DNA of 64,000 bases. It comes from Pirellulales bacterium. GTDB lineage: Bacteria > Planctomycetota > Planctomycetia > Pirellulales > Lacipirellulaceae. Made by a program: the position numbers and the translations under genes. The notes below the pieces were generated by a model. That model worked only from the letters and a program-made list of their open reading frames with translations, was not told where the DNA came from and searched no databases. The stretch spans positions 29,942 through 93,941 of the forward strand of contig JANQOF010000072.1 in the NCBI GenBank assembly GCA_028279215.1, in the 5' to 3' direction. Below, in pieces: positions 7,905 to 15,622 of the stretch; position 1 is the first letter of the stretch, and every line of letters starts with the position of its first letter.

Positions 7905-8168
7905 TCAATTCCACCCATCTTTCCGCCGCCCACGCTTCCGCTTCTCAGCAGCGGTCAGCTTGTCCTTCATGCTGGAGATTCGGTGCTTGATGGGCAGGCG
8001 AGTCAGTAGCGTAGCCTTTTGGACGCCAAACTTGTGCATGGCGTTCATCCGATGAGTGTTCACCGTGGGCACGGCGATGCCGAGTATGTTGGCCATGTCC
8101 TCGTCCGAACAGCCGAGGCTGATGAGCCGGACTACTTCGCGTTCGCGTTCGGTTAGGTGGATGGACAT
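7905..8168 (-). CDS. Orphan LuxR/GerE-type helix-turn-helix regulator
   Basis: 87 aa, consisting almost entirely of a GerE DNA-binding domain: LTEREREVVRLISLGCSDEDMANILGI, then AVPTVNTHR, then the C-terminal helix. A Lys/Arg-rich tail (KRKRGRRK) follows. There is no receiver or ligand-binding domain, so activity may depend on abundance or a partner. Start ATG 8166-8168 has no clear ribosome site. It lies downstream of the cold-shock gene, separated by a terminator hairpin. Confidence 0.8.
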   Translation of the reverse strand: MSIHLTEREREVVRLISLGCSDEDMANILGIAVPTVNTHRMNAMHKFGVQKATLLTRLPIKHRISSMKDKLTAAEKRKRGRRKDGWN

Positions 8169-8192
8169 AGACGGTCGCCGGCGCGGTACAAG

Positions 8193-8220
8193 AAAAAAGC
8201 CGGCGATCCATCACCGGCTT
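8193..8220 (-). terminator. Rho-independent terminator after the cold-shock gene
   Basis: Read on the minus strand, AGCCGGTGAT-GG-ATCGCCGGCT forms a 10-bp stem (one G-T pair) followed by six T. It lies 20-47 bases after the cold-shock stop codon. Confidence 0.8.
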
Positions 8221-8239
8221 CCAGGGTTCCCCCCCATTC

Positions 8240-8437
8240 TTAGACGGGTCGCACGCGCTCGGCGCGTGGCCCCTTTGGCCCCTGGCCTTCTTCATACATC
8301 ACAGCCTGGCCTTCGCGCAGCTGGTCGAAACTCGTTTCCTCAACATTGGACGAGTGGAAGAACATGTCTTGGTTCGTCCCCGTGTCGATGAATCCAAAAC
8401 CCTTGTCCGTCAATCGCTTAATCGTACCTTCAGCCAT
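8240..8437 (-). CDS. Cold-shock domain protein (CspA family)
   Basis: 65 aa, the normal CSP length. RNP1 is KGFGFID and RNP2 is DMFFHSS; the single-stranded nucleic-acid-binding OB fold is complete, ending GPRAERVRPV. It would act as an RNA chaperone in the cytoplasm. ATG 8435-8437 is chosen because the family begins M-A-x-G-T-I-K; the open frame extends 12 codons upstream without homology. It is island-borne and followed by its own terminator. Confidence 0.93.
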   Translation of the reverse strand: MAEGTIKRLTDKGFGFIDTGTNQDMFFHSSNVEETSFDQLREGQAVMYEEGQGPKGPRAERVRPV

Positions 8438-8814
8438 CAAACACACACCTTCAGATAGAGACTGTTGCGCCAACCCAAAATTACCGTAACAGTGCGGCGG
8501 CGCAACGCCCTAGTGTATCAGGTTGCAGCAAGCCTACTACCTAGCATCTGTACAGCAGCAATCGCCAGGCCTGATTGTGGGGGTGTCGAATTATCGGACC
8601 CCGCCTGCGGTCGCAAGTCTCTCCCCCAAAACTGTACAGGCGGGGCCCGTTGGTTGGCCCTGTAGCCTATAGCGTCGACCGGGAGGAAATGGGCAGGGAA
8701 TTTGATTCCCCGGTTAACACGGGGTCTGGAACTAGCGAATCAAAACCCCTAGTGGTGCCGGATTGCGTCCGGGGGAGGATGAGGGGGCGATGAAGCCTAT
8801 GCTGCAGCACCTTG
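8438..8814. other. Gene-free region upstream of the cold-shock gene, with inverted repeats
   Basis: 377 bases without a credible gene. It contains an inverted repeat CCCCGCCTG (8599-8607) / CAGGCGGGG (8637-8645) with a 29-base loop, and a smaller CCCCG-gttaaca-CGGGG hairpin near 8717. Part is probably the leader of the cold-shock gene; part may be an old terminator of the zinc-ribbon gene that ends at 8815. Confidence 0.4.
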
Positions 8815-9150
8815 CTACGCCACCAGAGACGTATAAATCCAGTAGCCGATGAAGCCAATTGACCAAATAGCAACTATGAAATGACAGATTACTTGTCCAG
8901 GCAAGCAGTCCGGGCAGTAGCGGTCAAAATACTCGAGTGACGGAGTTTCGCCGGTCGCGACTGCGGAACCAGCCATAGTGATTAGACCTAGCACGTTCTT
9001 GATAAGAAACAAGGCTGTCAAAGGCAGTGCCGCCAATTGAAGTACCCAGTGGACGCGACGTAGTTTCGTTGGATTCCATTTCTTAGCGCAACGTGAACAC
9101 GGGACAGTATGCTCTTCGACATATCCTGAGTTTTCATACCAGTCTTGCAT
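8815..9150 (-). CDS. Small membrane protein with paired CxxC motifs
   Basis: 111 aa. CSRC (~18-21) near the N-terminus and CPDC (~79-82) between two hydrophobic segments (~36-60 and ~86-108) suggest a split zinc-binding ribbon beside two TM helices. No enzyme signature. It sits between the cold-shock gene and the protease gene on the same strand. Function unknown. Confidence 0.55.
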   Translation of the reverse strand: MQDWYENSGYVEEHTVPCSRCAKKWNPTKLRRVHWVLQLAALPLTALFLIKNVLGLITMAGSAVATGETPSLEYFDRYCPDCLPGQVICHFIVAIWSIGFIGYWIYTSLVA

Positions 9151-9192
9151 AGCGGCGCAATAAGAGTGGTGCTTCGGTGTTTCATCCGTGTT

Positions 9193-9270
9193 TCACCCCC
9201 ACCGTCGCCACCAAACAGCCGTCACAAGCCCCAGGCCGGCTAGGGTTAGGGTGGTGGGCTCGGGGCGCTA
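9193..9270 (-). other. In-frame PEP-CTERM tail beyond the protease stop codon, at an 18-bp palindrome
   Basis: Continuing the protease frame through its TAG gives R-PEP-TTLTLAGLGLVTAVWW-RRWG and then TGA at 9193-9195. That is a textbook PEP motif, hydrophobic helix and basic end. The TAG lies at the centre of a perfect palindrome CGGGGCGCTAGCGCCCCG (9261-9278). Seen directly in the sequence; whether it is ever translated is unknown. Confidence 0.75.
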
Positions 9271-10596
9271 GCGCCCCGGCACTTCATCGTCGAATAGAGG
9301 CGGTACCCCATCATCCAAAAAAACTGGACCATCATGCCCGAGTGGGCGCACTATACTCGGTTCAGATCGTGACGAATAATCAATGACTCGAATCTCAACA
9401 TTGTATGCCCCCCGCTTGTCGCCCTCGAAGAAATCCTCCCTCGACACCGCTTCCTTGCCTGTGAGCTTTCGGACGCTCGAAACAACCTCGCTCGACAATC
9501 GTTTACCTAACCCGGCGGGTATGGTGTCGCGATAAAAAACAGAGTCCGTGTCTATAAGGCTCCCATCGTCGCCTTTGAAAATTACCAAGCACTTGACGCT
9601 GTAGATGTCCTCATCCAAATTGTTGTTCAACGTAAACGAGTAGTACCCCGAAAAGTGGTTCTCGATGTTCCACGTAAACTTGGTGGCGTCGACCGCCTGC
9701 GTACTCGGCTTATTGAACTCTTTATTGTCGCCAGATTGCCGCTCTGCGGCAGCTGGAAACGGCTTGGTGGAACCGCTTCGTCCTTGAAGCGCATTGAGGT
9801 AGTTTGAGGGGATGGCGAAGTTCAAGTTCTGACCATCACGGAAGAACGCAACCGCAACCCCAATCACATGCCCCCGAGCATTCAATATTGGGCCACCACT
9901 GCTCCCCGGAGAAATCGGTGCTGTAATCTGCAAGAGCCTGTCGCGGCCCTCGCTCCTAACGGCGCTTACGATGCCCTCCGAAAATGTTCCTTCTAGGCCA
10001 TGAGGGCTACCGGCGGCAAAGACAGCATCTCCAGTCTCAACAGTGTCGCTATCGCCGATCTTAAGCGAAGGACCGATGGTTGCCCCCACGCCGAGGATCA
10101 CAAGGTCGTGCTCTTTGTCCACCGCCACTACACCATCGACACGGTGCTTATCGCGAGAACCAATCTTTTTCGCGAAGACGCTCCCGGCCCCCGTTACCAC
10201 ATGCAAGTTCGTGGCTATCTGTCCCTTCCCAATCACAAACCCGCTGCCTATACCCAACGGCAATCCATGGCTGTCTTTGACATCAAGTAGGACAGTGGAG
10301 GCAAAGGCCTGCTTCGCAACCCTGCGAGCGCTATTCGCATCGATTGGTTGAACTGCGGGGGCCTGCTTGTGCTCTGCTGGAGCCCTCTCGCTTGCTGGGG
10401 CTAGTCTTGCGGAAGCCCCAGCGCCAACTGGGCCGAAATCCAAGGGCGGCGATGCCTCCGCGTTATCCTCTAGCTGCGACTGACGTGATGCAATGTGCGT
10501 AGTGACTGCCAGCGCGCCGAATGCGCAAATCGCAAAGAAAACTCCACCGCTGACTAACAGCACAAAACTCGTTGAACCATCAGAAGACTTGGTCAT
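9268..10596 (-). CDS. Membrane-anchored trypsin-like serine protease (S1C/HtrA-type)
   Basis: 442 aa. An N-terminal TM helix (~11-31) and an Ala/Pro linker precede a trypsin-like domain (~90-265) with catalytic H132 (ATNLHVVTG), D164 (KEHDLVIL) and S233 (GSSGGP). There is no PDZ domain; instead a ~150-residue beta-rich region follows. It is predicted to degrade or process envelope proteins in the periplasm. Start ATG 10594-10596. The stop TAG (9268-9270) is followed in the same frame by a complete PEP-CTERM tail (see next entry), so the present C-terminus may be a nonsense truncation or a read-through point. Confidence 0.88.
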   Translation of the reverse strand: MTKSSDGSTSFVLLVSGGVFFAICAFGALAVTTHIASRQSQLEDNAEASPPLDFGPVGAGASARLAPASERAPAEHKQAPAVQPIDANSARRVAKQAFASTVLLDVKDSHGLPLGIGSGFVIGKGQIATNLHVVTGAGSVFAKKIGSRDKHRVDGVVAVDKEHDLVILGVGATIGPSLKIGDSDTVETGDAVFAAGSPHGLEGTFSEGIVSAVRSEGRDRLLQITAPISPGSSGGPILNARGHVIGVAVAFFRDGQNLNFAIPSNYLNALQGRSGSTKPFPAAAERQSGDNKEFNKPSTQAVDATKFTWNIENHFSGYYSFTLNNNLDEDIYSVKCLVIFKGDDGSLIDTDSVFYRDTIPAGLGKRLSSEVVSSVRKLTGKEAVSREDFFEGDKRGAYNVEIRVIDYSSRSEPSIVRPLGHDGPVFLDDGVPPLFDDEVPGR

Positions 10597-11004
10597 CTCG
10601 GTCGACCCCCAACTTTCCCACGCGATAGGCGTACCAGACTCCGCCTGCCGGATTTAGCGCACCGTGGTATCGTCACCGGATGCTATTGTCACGGCCAGCC
10701 ACGGACCACGCAAGCTTCCCCGGCCAACTCAGGTTGACAGCCGAACACCAGGCAGGTGAAATACGGGTGGTAAAAGCGTTTCTGGTGGCGTCAGTAGTTC
10801 TACCCAACACCAGCAATTCAGATGGTAAAAACAAACAGTATTCGGAGGTCCGAGCCCTTGCGAGTGTCGTCGTGTGCGCGGGGAAACCTGCGCGCGAACG
10901 GGTGACCGTGGCGGGGCAGTTACTGCTGCCTTACCGCGCTCGTGAGGGTCCGGGCCTCTTTATTTGGACACTGGCAATCTGCCAGTCCAGGAAGGGAGCC
11001 AAGT
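10597..11004. other. Gene-free divergent intergenic region
   Basis: 408 bases between the protease gene (leftward) and the helical protein gene (rightward). Just before the latter's ribosome site, ACTGGC-aatct-GCCAGT (10973-10989) can form a hairpin that might affect translation. No gene is credible here. Confidence 0.4.
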
Positions 11005-11484
11005 ATGGCCATTCTCTCAAGTTTCGTATCCCGCTGGCAAACCGCGCGCATGTTGCAATCGGTCGGGAGGTTACCGCGATACCGACCATTACTGCGGGCC
11101 GAGTTCGTCCGCGGTGACCTGTTCGGTGAAGCGGCGTTCCTGCTGCACGCCGGCTACCGCATGGCCGCTGTGATGACCATAAGGGTAGCTGTCGAGCGGA
11201 TGCTCAAACGTGTTGCCCTGCAATCACCGGAATGGCGAAGTGTGCGACGGCCTGGTGTCGAACGACTCGCGTACTTCCTGCAGAGTATCGAGGTAATCGA
11301 CGAAACGCAGAAGCGAGAGTTGGAAAGCTTCGCTGGGCAATGCGGTGCGTTGGCGCACGGAGCAAACTGCGACCTCCGCAAGGCCACACGGCTTGTCGAG
11401 CGTGGTGAGTCGTTGAGAAGTATGTTGCACGAAATCTTGGCGTGCCTGGTGGCAGACCAAGTGCCGGCGGATAACGCGGCTTAG
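11005..11484 (+). CDS. Helical hypothetical protein (DUF4145/HEPN-like layout)
   Basis: 159 aa, ATG 11005 with a strong GGAAGGGAG site. Residues ~45-75 (AAFLLHAGYRMAAVMTIRVAVERMLKRVA) and ~110-150 (CGALAHGANCDLRKATRLVERGESLRSML) follow the two-helix-bundle plan of DUF4145-type proteins. In that family an alpha-helical HEPN-like domain ends with an AHG segment. The classic HEPN RNase motif RxxxxH is not seen, so RNase activity is doubtful. Family assignment is tentative. An inverted-repeat hairpin follows the stop. Confidence 0.6.
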   Translation: MAILSSFVSRWQTARMLQSVGRLPRYRPLLRAEFVRGDLFGEAAFLLHAGYRMAAVMTIRVAVERMLKRVALQSPEWRSVRRPGVERLAYFLQSIEVIDETQKRELESFAGQCGALAHGANCDLRKATRLVERGESLRSMLHEILACLVADQVPADNAA

Positions 11485-11496
11485 TAACCCAACCAG

Positions 11497-11523
11497 CCCG
11501 CCGCCTCAGTGTGGGGCGGCGGG
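11497..11523 (+). terminator. Terminator-like hairpin
   Basis: A 9-bp perfect stem CCCGCCGCC/GGCGGCGGG with a 9-base loop starts 12 bases after the stop codon. No T-run follows, so it may be only a transcript-end stabiliser. Confidence 0.4.
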
Positions 11524-11565
11524 TTAACGGACATTGTGAGCGATAGCAACCTTCGGTGCGACGAA

Positions 11566-12402
11566 TTACTCACACGTACAGTCGTCGACTACCTGCTGAC
11601 CGGCACCGTAACCTGGCGGGCACTTGCATTCTAGGCATATATAGACGTTGTCATACTTTATGTACTCCTTCTGGAGGAGTACTTGGTATGAGCAAGGCTC
11701 AAGCTTTCGAGTGGTGATGCATGATTCAGTGATCGTGCAGCACCCATCTCTGCACTCTTCCTTGCAACTCTTGCGGTGCCTTTGTTCGCATTCGTGCACT
11801 ACGACATCCACAGGTTCTGGCTTTCCGTAGCATATATAGGGCTCCTTAACACAAAGAAGGCAATCGACATCCTTGTTGATGGCACGGCAGTACGCAACGG
11901 CTGCAGCGTGGTCCACGAATCGCGTGACAAAGTTGCAGCAGTCCTCCTCGTGGGGTTTCCTGTCACAACAATCTGTGGGGCATCCGCAGCAGCGATATGC
12001 ACCGGGATGCCCAAGGAGTTCCTGACAGCAGTTACTCTTCACAAACCAAGGGGTGCATCTGTCATTCATGTTCACTGGTGTAACCGGGATCGAAGTCGGA
12101 GACACCGCCGGCGTGCAACTTGCGTCTACCACCGAAGTCTCGGCGCATGGGTGGCATGGTGTTGATTCAGCGAGCACACCACTTGTGATGCAGCGCTCTT
12201 CGCTCACGGATCGACAGAACCCTGGATCAGGCTCGCACATGGGCGGCGATGCCATGAACCCTGGGGGGCACGCCTGTATTGGGGCGACTGGGCCGCACGC
12301 CATGCCTGGCTCCCCGGCAGAAGCCGCTTTAGGCACCGGCCAAAAATGCAAGGTGGCACTTACGGCGAATAAGGCGACGATGGTCAAAACCTGTTTTAGC
12401 AT
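11566..12402 (-). CDS. Secreted cysteine-rich protein
   Basis: 278 aa from ATG 12400-12402 with a GGAGG site. The signal peptide (~1-29) ends at KAASA. The mature part has about 34 cysteines (~12% of all residues), many in CC or CxxC pairs (SNCC, RCCGC, TDCC, EDCC, DGCC), with no other domain recognised. This suggests a disulfide-stabilised or metal-binding extracellular protein. The open frame extends 108 codons upstream, but that part lacks a signal peptide and a ribosome site. Function unknown. Confidence 0.7.
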   Translation of the reverse strand: MLKQVLTIVALFAVSATLHFWPVPKAASAGEPGMACGPVAPIQACPPGFMASPPMCEPDPGFCRSVSEERCITSGVLAESTPCHPCAETSVVDASCTPAVSPTSIPVTPVNMNDRCTPWFVKSNCCQELLGHPGAYRCCGCPTDCCDRKPHEEDCCNFVTRFVDHAAAVAYCRAINKDVDCLLCVKEPYICYGKPEPVDVVVHECEQRHRKSCKEECRDGCCTITESCITTRKLEPCSYQVLLQKEYIKYDNVYICLECKCPPGYGAGQQVVDDCTCE

Positions 12403-13034
12403 TGGACGCCTCCAGAAAACGTTGTGTTTACGTCGACGGCACTTCTGCCGTGCTTTGGAACTAGGCAGTTGCGAATTTGCCACTCGAAAGTGGTGGATGA
12501 TGCAAATCCTCAACGTGCAAAACGTAAGTCGCATTCGGTAAAGTGCAACTTTCGATTCCAATTTATGTGCACATGACCCGGGACGAGTGGCGGGGATCTG
12601 TGGGCTGTAGGAGATAGAGGTGCAATAGGGCGTATGCGGCTCAATCGGCGTTTGACGATCCGTCGAAAAGGAAAGAACCAGACAGTCACACGATTCCCAG
12701 TTCCCTTGCCTCAAGCGACTGGTCAATCAATGATCCGCAAACGGCCCCGCAAATGGCAATAGGAATGAGTGCCGCGTCTTCTTGAGCGATGGCTTCAGGG
12801 CGCAGCTTCGGCATCCTATAGTGGCAGCGGATCACTCGAACTTTCGAGCCCAAACATACGCGCTCGGCTTGAGCTGCCGCAGACCCCCTATTCCCACTAA
12901 ACCAACCGCCGGCCGTCGCCGCCGTGCGACACTTTTGCCTAAACCCGAGGAATAAGCGAATCCGTAACCGTCGCCACCGGTGACAGTTTCAAAAACGACT
13001 TCTGCAAGCATCTAACGAGTGCTACCGTTTGCCA
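12403..13034. other. Longest gene-free stretch of the island (632 bases)
   Basis: No frame of credible coding quality, no tRNA-like fold, and no strong repeat was found. It would contain the promoter of the Cys-rich protein at its left end and possibly the remains of lost genes. Confidence 0.4.
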
Positions 13035-13550
13035 TCAACTGCAATACCGAGAAAAGGGCGCCACCCCCCCCGCTTGGCTTAGCGGATTCTCTGGTCGTAT
13101 ACCTGAACCGGCACCGTATCGTCGATCTCTACCCCGGCCATCGATAGCAACTTCGCCAGAGACGTGGACCTCGCCACTCTGGACCGAGACACTAAGGGGA
13201 GTGTGGTCGTCTATCTCAACCTCTCCCTGAATCGCCACATCAAGTGGGAAGGAGTCGTCGACCGATACCTCCCCGCCCACGACATTTACATCCAGAGGCT
13301 GAGATATGGTGGGGGCTTCGACAGGAGAGATTCTTACAGCGATGTAAGCCAGTAGCCCAGTCTGGACCACCGCCAGCAGCAAGAGAGACAGCTTTAGGTA
13401 CCCGTCCCTTGGCTTAGAGTTCACTGGCGGAGATTCACTCCCATCTGGGACAACAAACGAGTGGCCACACTTCGATCAGCTTGCCTTGAGGCCAACCTGA
13501 TCGGCCTGAGCACGATGGACGGTGCCACATGATGGACACGGTACGTTCAA
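13035..13550 (-). pseudogene. Zinc-ribbon/TM protein interrupted by UGA at a zinc-ligand position
   Basis: One continuous frame starts at TTG 13548-13550 (behind AGGGGGGAG) and runs to a stop at 13035. It encodes a short zinc ribbon (PCPSCG...GLKAS-stop-SKCGHSFVVPDG), then a TM helix (LKLSLLLLAVVQTGLLAYIAV) and a repetitive acidic tail. The only interruption is TGA at 13476-13478, exactly where the common planctomycete ribbon CPxCG...CxxCG has its third cysteine. The downstream part could still be made separately from GTG 13422-13424 (129 aa). It begins 10 bases after the stop of the preceding gene, so probably the same transcript. A nonsense mutation is the simplest reading. Confidence 0.65.
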
Positions 13551-13560
13551 AATCTCCCCC

Positions 13561-14118
13561 CTAGTCCTGCCCCCGCCCAAACAAGCTCTCCAATACATCC
13601 GCGCCTTCATCCTGCTCCTCCGTCTCTTCTTCCGCGCTAGCCCCTTTCTTGACCTCTGGTAGCTTCCCTCCGTGCGTTGCTTGCTCAAGAGCAAACAGCT
13701 TGCCCAGAAACTGCGAGCGATTCTCACGGGCTTCTAGGAGCCACAGCCACGCTCCAGCGCTTGGAGCATCCATCTCAGTAGTCGAAAAGATCATCGCGTG
13801 ACGATAAGCCCAGCGGACATCTTCGATCAATGACCTAGGGCGTTTATCCTTACCGAAGAAACCAAGCATCATGCTGGCTCGGTCTGGGCGTTTGTCCTCA
13901 AACTCCTTCTCTACCACCAGCCAGGAATGTTGGCGTGCAGCGGGTTTCGTGATGTCACGCTGCTTCATCAACTCCCGAGTCAGCTCACGGCTACGTTTGG
14001 TCCACTGTTTGAACTCCGCAGTATGGTCTCCCCCGCACGCCGCTGAGATTCGGGTACGAGCTAACGTGGCACGTTGGGAAGTCGTCATCACCTTGCCGGC
14101 ACTGTAGGGCGCACTCAT
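13561..14118 (-). CDS. Hypothetical charged helical protein
   Basis: 185 aa from ATG 14116-14118, with AAGGAG upstream at long spacing. Helical and Arg/Lys-rich, with a Glu-rich tail (SAEEETEEQDEG). The central part contains SLIEDVRWAYRHAMIF and AWLWLLEARENRSQFL, suggesting a DNA- or protein-binding helical bundle. Not recognised. It is the last gene before the right end of the island and is read towards the interior. Confidence 0.6.
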   Translation of the reverse strand: MSAPYSAGKVMTTSQRATLARTRISAACGGDHTAEFKQWTKRSRELTRELMKQRDITKPAARQHSWLVVEKEFEDKRPDRASMMLGFFGKDKRPRSLIEDVRWAYRHAMIFSTTEMDAPSAGAWLWLLEARENRSQFLGKLFALEQATHGGKLPEVKKGASAEEETEEQDEGADVLESLFGRGQD

Positions 14119-14488
14119 TGCTTTTGGTGTCTCCTTGAACACGGGAACAATAACGTATGGAACCAACGCTGCGGCTGGGGGTCGGGGTAAAAAAACCAAC
14201 CGAAAGACCCCCCACCCCCCTTTGCTTGGCCGAGCATTCCTCTAAACCAAGTCTACGCTTCAACGTTGGCGCACTCAACACAATGCGCAGACACCACTTC
14301 GCAACACCATCAAAGCTCCAAACTAGCGCCACGCGCAAAACGGTACATACCGTTTTGGCAATTCCGACTACCGCTAATCATCGAGAAACAATGAGAGTGA
14401 ATGCAATGGTTTGCAATCGGGGTTTGAGCGTATAGAATGTCGATACGTGAAGAGGAAAACGCCAAAAAACGATGAGGCCCATGGTATT
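14119..14488. other. Right-end region of the island
   Basis: 370 bases without a credible gene. It contains the right subterminal palindrome and would hold the promoter of the leftward gene. Frames antisense to the tRNA fragment are not real genes. Confidence 0.5.
14333..14359 (-). repeat. Right subterminal palindrome of the island
   Basis: The core AAAACGGTACATACCGTTTT is a palindrome with 9-bp perfect arms around CA. Including flanks it is the inverted counterpart of 2478-2504 (24 of 27 positions). It lies 129 bases inside the right attachment repeat. Confidence 0.75.
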
Positions 14489-14534
14489 CTGTCGATCCAG
14501 TGGTTGCGGGTTCGAGTCCCGTCCGCGTCGCTAG
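14489..14534 (+). repeat. Right attachment repeat (orphan tRNA-Asp 3' part), 46 bp
   Basis: Identical to 2363-2408. It holds only the 3' part of tRNA-Asp from the anticodon loop on, without acceptor 5' strand or D-arm, so it is not a working tRNA gene. It is the presumed original chromosomal 3' end of the gene displaced by the island. Confidence 0.9.
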
Positions 14535-14540
14535 TGCAAG

Positions 14541-14575
14541 AACCCCGCAAGACGTGAGTTTTGGCGGGGCTTTTT
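14541..14575 (+). terminator. Rho-independent terminator, presumed native to the tRNA-Asp gene
   Basis: CCCCGC ... GCGGGG with additional A/T pairs inside the stem is followed by CTTTTT. It starts seven bases after the orphan tRNA 3' end, so before integration it would have lain directly behind the tRNA gene. Confidence 0.8.
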
Positions 14576-14682
14576 GTGCGCATGATGGCAATTCGCAACT
14601 ATGTTCCCCACGCTGTAGTTTGAGACCTTCTTAGCTCGGCAGGCATTCGAGCATCTGTGCCCCCTGTAGTCCAATCAAGACA

Positions 14683-15588
14683 ATGTCGGCCGAAACCGTT
14701 AACTACCTCGACCCTGCGGTGCTGGCCAAGTTAGAGGGCTTGCAGCTTCGGGCGGCGCGGATCGTTGAGGGCTATGTATCGGGATTGCATCGCAGCCCGT
14801 ATCAAGGGTTTTCTGTCGAGTTCGCCGAGCATCGCGAGTATGCGCCAGGCGACGACTTGCGCTACGTCGACTGGAAGGTGTTTGGCAAGACCGACAAGGT
14901 CTACCTGAAGCAGTACGAGGAAGAGACGAATCTGATTTGTTATCTCTTGCTCGATACGAGCGAGAGCATGCAGTATCAAAGTGCCGCGGCACCTCTCTCG
15001 AAGTTGGAGTACGCACAATGCGCCGCGGCCGCGCTTGCCTATCTGGTGGTGCGGCAGCAAGACAGCGCGGGGCTGGTGACGTTCGACGACGCGGTGCGAC
15101 AGTTCGTCAGGCCCAGTTCCAGCGCAACCCATCTGTCTCAGATGGTACAGGTCATGGAACAAACCGACGCAGTGCGAAAGACACGGACCGGACCGATCTT
15201 CCACGAACTTGCCGAGCGGTTCAACCGCCGGGGCATCGTGTTCATTCTCTCCGACCTGTTCGACGATGCGGACGAAATGCTTGCCGGTCTGAAACACTTT
15301 CGCCATCGCCGCCACGATGTCGTTGTGCTACACGTCCTCGACCCGGCAGAACTCGACTTTCCGTTCCAGCACGCTACGATGTTTCACGGAATGGAAGCGT
15401 TAGGCGATCTGCTGGTTGAACCCGCCCAAATACGTAAAGCGTATCAACAGGAGATCAGCCGATTCACTGCCCAAGTCCGTACTGGTTGCCTTGCCCATGG
15501 CGCCGACTACGTACAAATGCAAACCGACACACCGTTGGACGTCGCACTGTCGACGTACCTTTCCCACCGCCGCCGTCGGGTGCAATAA
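14683..15588 (+). CDS. DUF58 domain protein (MoxR-associated)
   Basis: 301 aa, a normal DUF58 length. It contains the hallmark phrase EFAEHREYAPGDDLRYVDW (~47-64) and a vWA-like fold with metal site D91-T-S-E-S (LLLDTSESM). DUF58 proteins work with MoxR AAA+ ATPases and BatA/B-type vWA proteins in envelope-linked chaperone or stress systems. The adjacent downstream genes are exactly these vWA partners, but no MoxR gene precedes it here. It is the first gene after the island. Confidence 0.9.
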   Translation: MSAETVNYLDPAVLAKLEGLQLRAARIVEGYVSGLHRSPYQGFSVEFAEHREYAPGDDLRYVDWKVFGKTDKVYLKQYEEETNLICYLLLDTSESMQYQSAAAPLSKLEYAQCAAAALAYLVVRQQDSAGLVTFDDAVRQFVRPSSSATHLSQMVQVMEQTDAVRKTRTGPIFHELAERFNRRGIVFILSDLFDDADEMLAGLKHFRHRRHDVVVLHVLDPAELDFPFQHATMFHGMEALGDLLVEPAQIRKAYQQEISRFTAQVRTGCLAHGADYVQMQTDTPLDVALSTYLSHRRRRVQ

Positions 15589-15622
15589 AGGAGTTATCGC
15601 TTCGTAGTTCACCACTGATTCT

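Larger units (their letters stand above)
2363..14534. mobile_element. tRNA-Asp integrated genomic island, ~12.1 kb, apparently decayed
   Basis: The segment is bounded by 46-bp perfect direct repeats of the tRNA-Asp 3' part, with a tyrosine recombinase gene 117 bases inside the tRNA end. The tRNA's presumed terminator lies just outside the far repeat. Near-identical palindromes sit 69 bases inside the left repeat and 129 bases inside the right one. Most genes inside are small, secreted or membrane proteins; no replication, conjugation or capsid genes are recognisable. Because the recombinase lacks its catalytic half and at least two genes carry internal stops, the element looks immobile and is being lost. 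Confidence 0.85.

Noticed and set aside
8599..8645. Inverted repeat CCCCGCCTG/CAGGCGGGG as a riboswitch or small RNA
   Set aside because: Loop of 29 bases without known conserved motifs; no promoter or terminator pair around it. Kept only as a note.
14489..14534. A second tRNA gene
   Set aside because: Only the 3' part from the anticodon loop is present; no acceptor 5' strand or D-arm can be found upstream.
14374..14598. Minus-strand frame containing DADGTRTRNHW over the orphan tRNA fragment
   Set aside because: DGTRTRN peptides are a well-known artefact of reading tRNA genes antisense.
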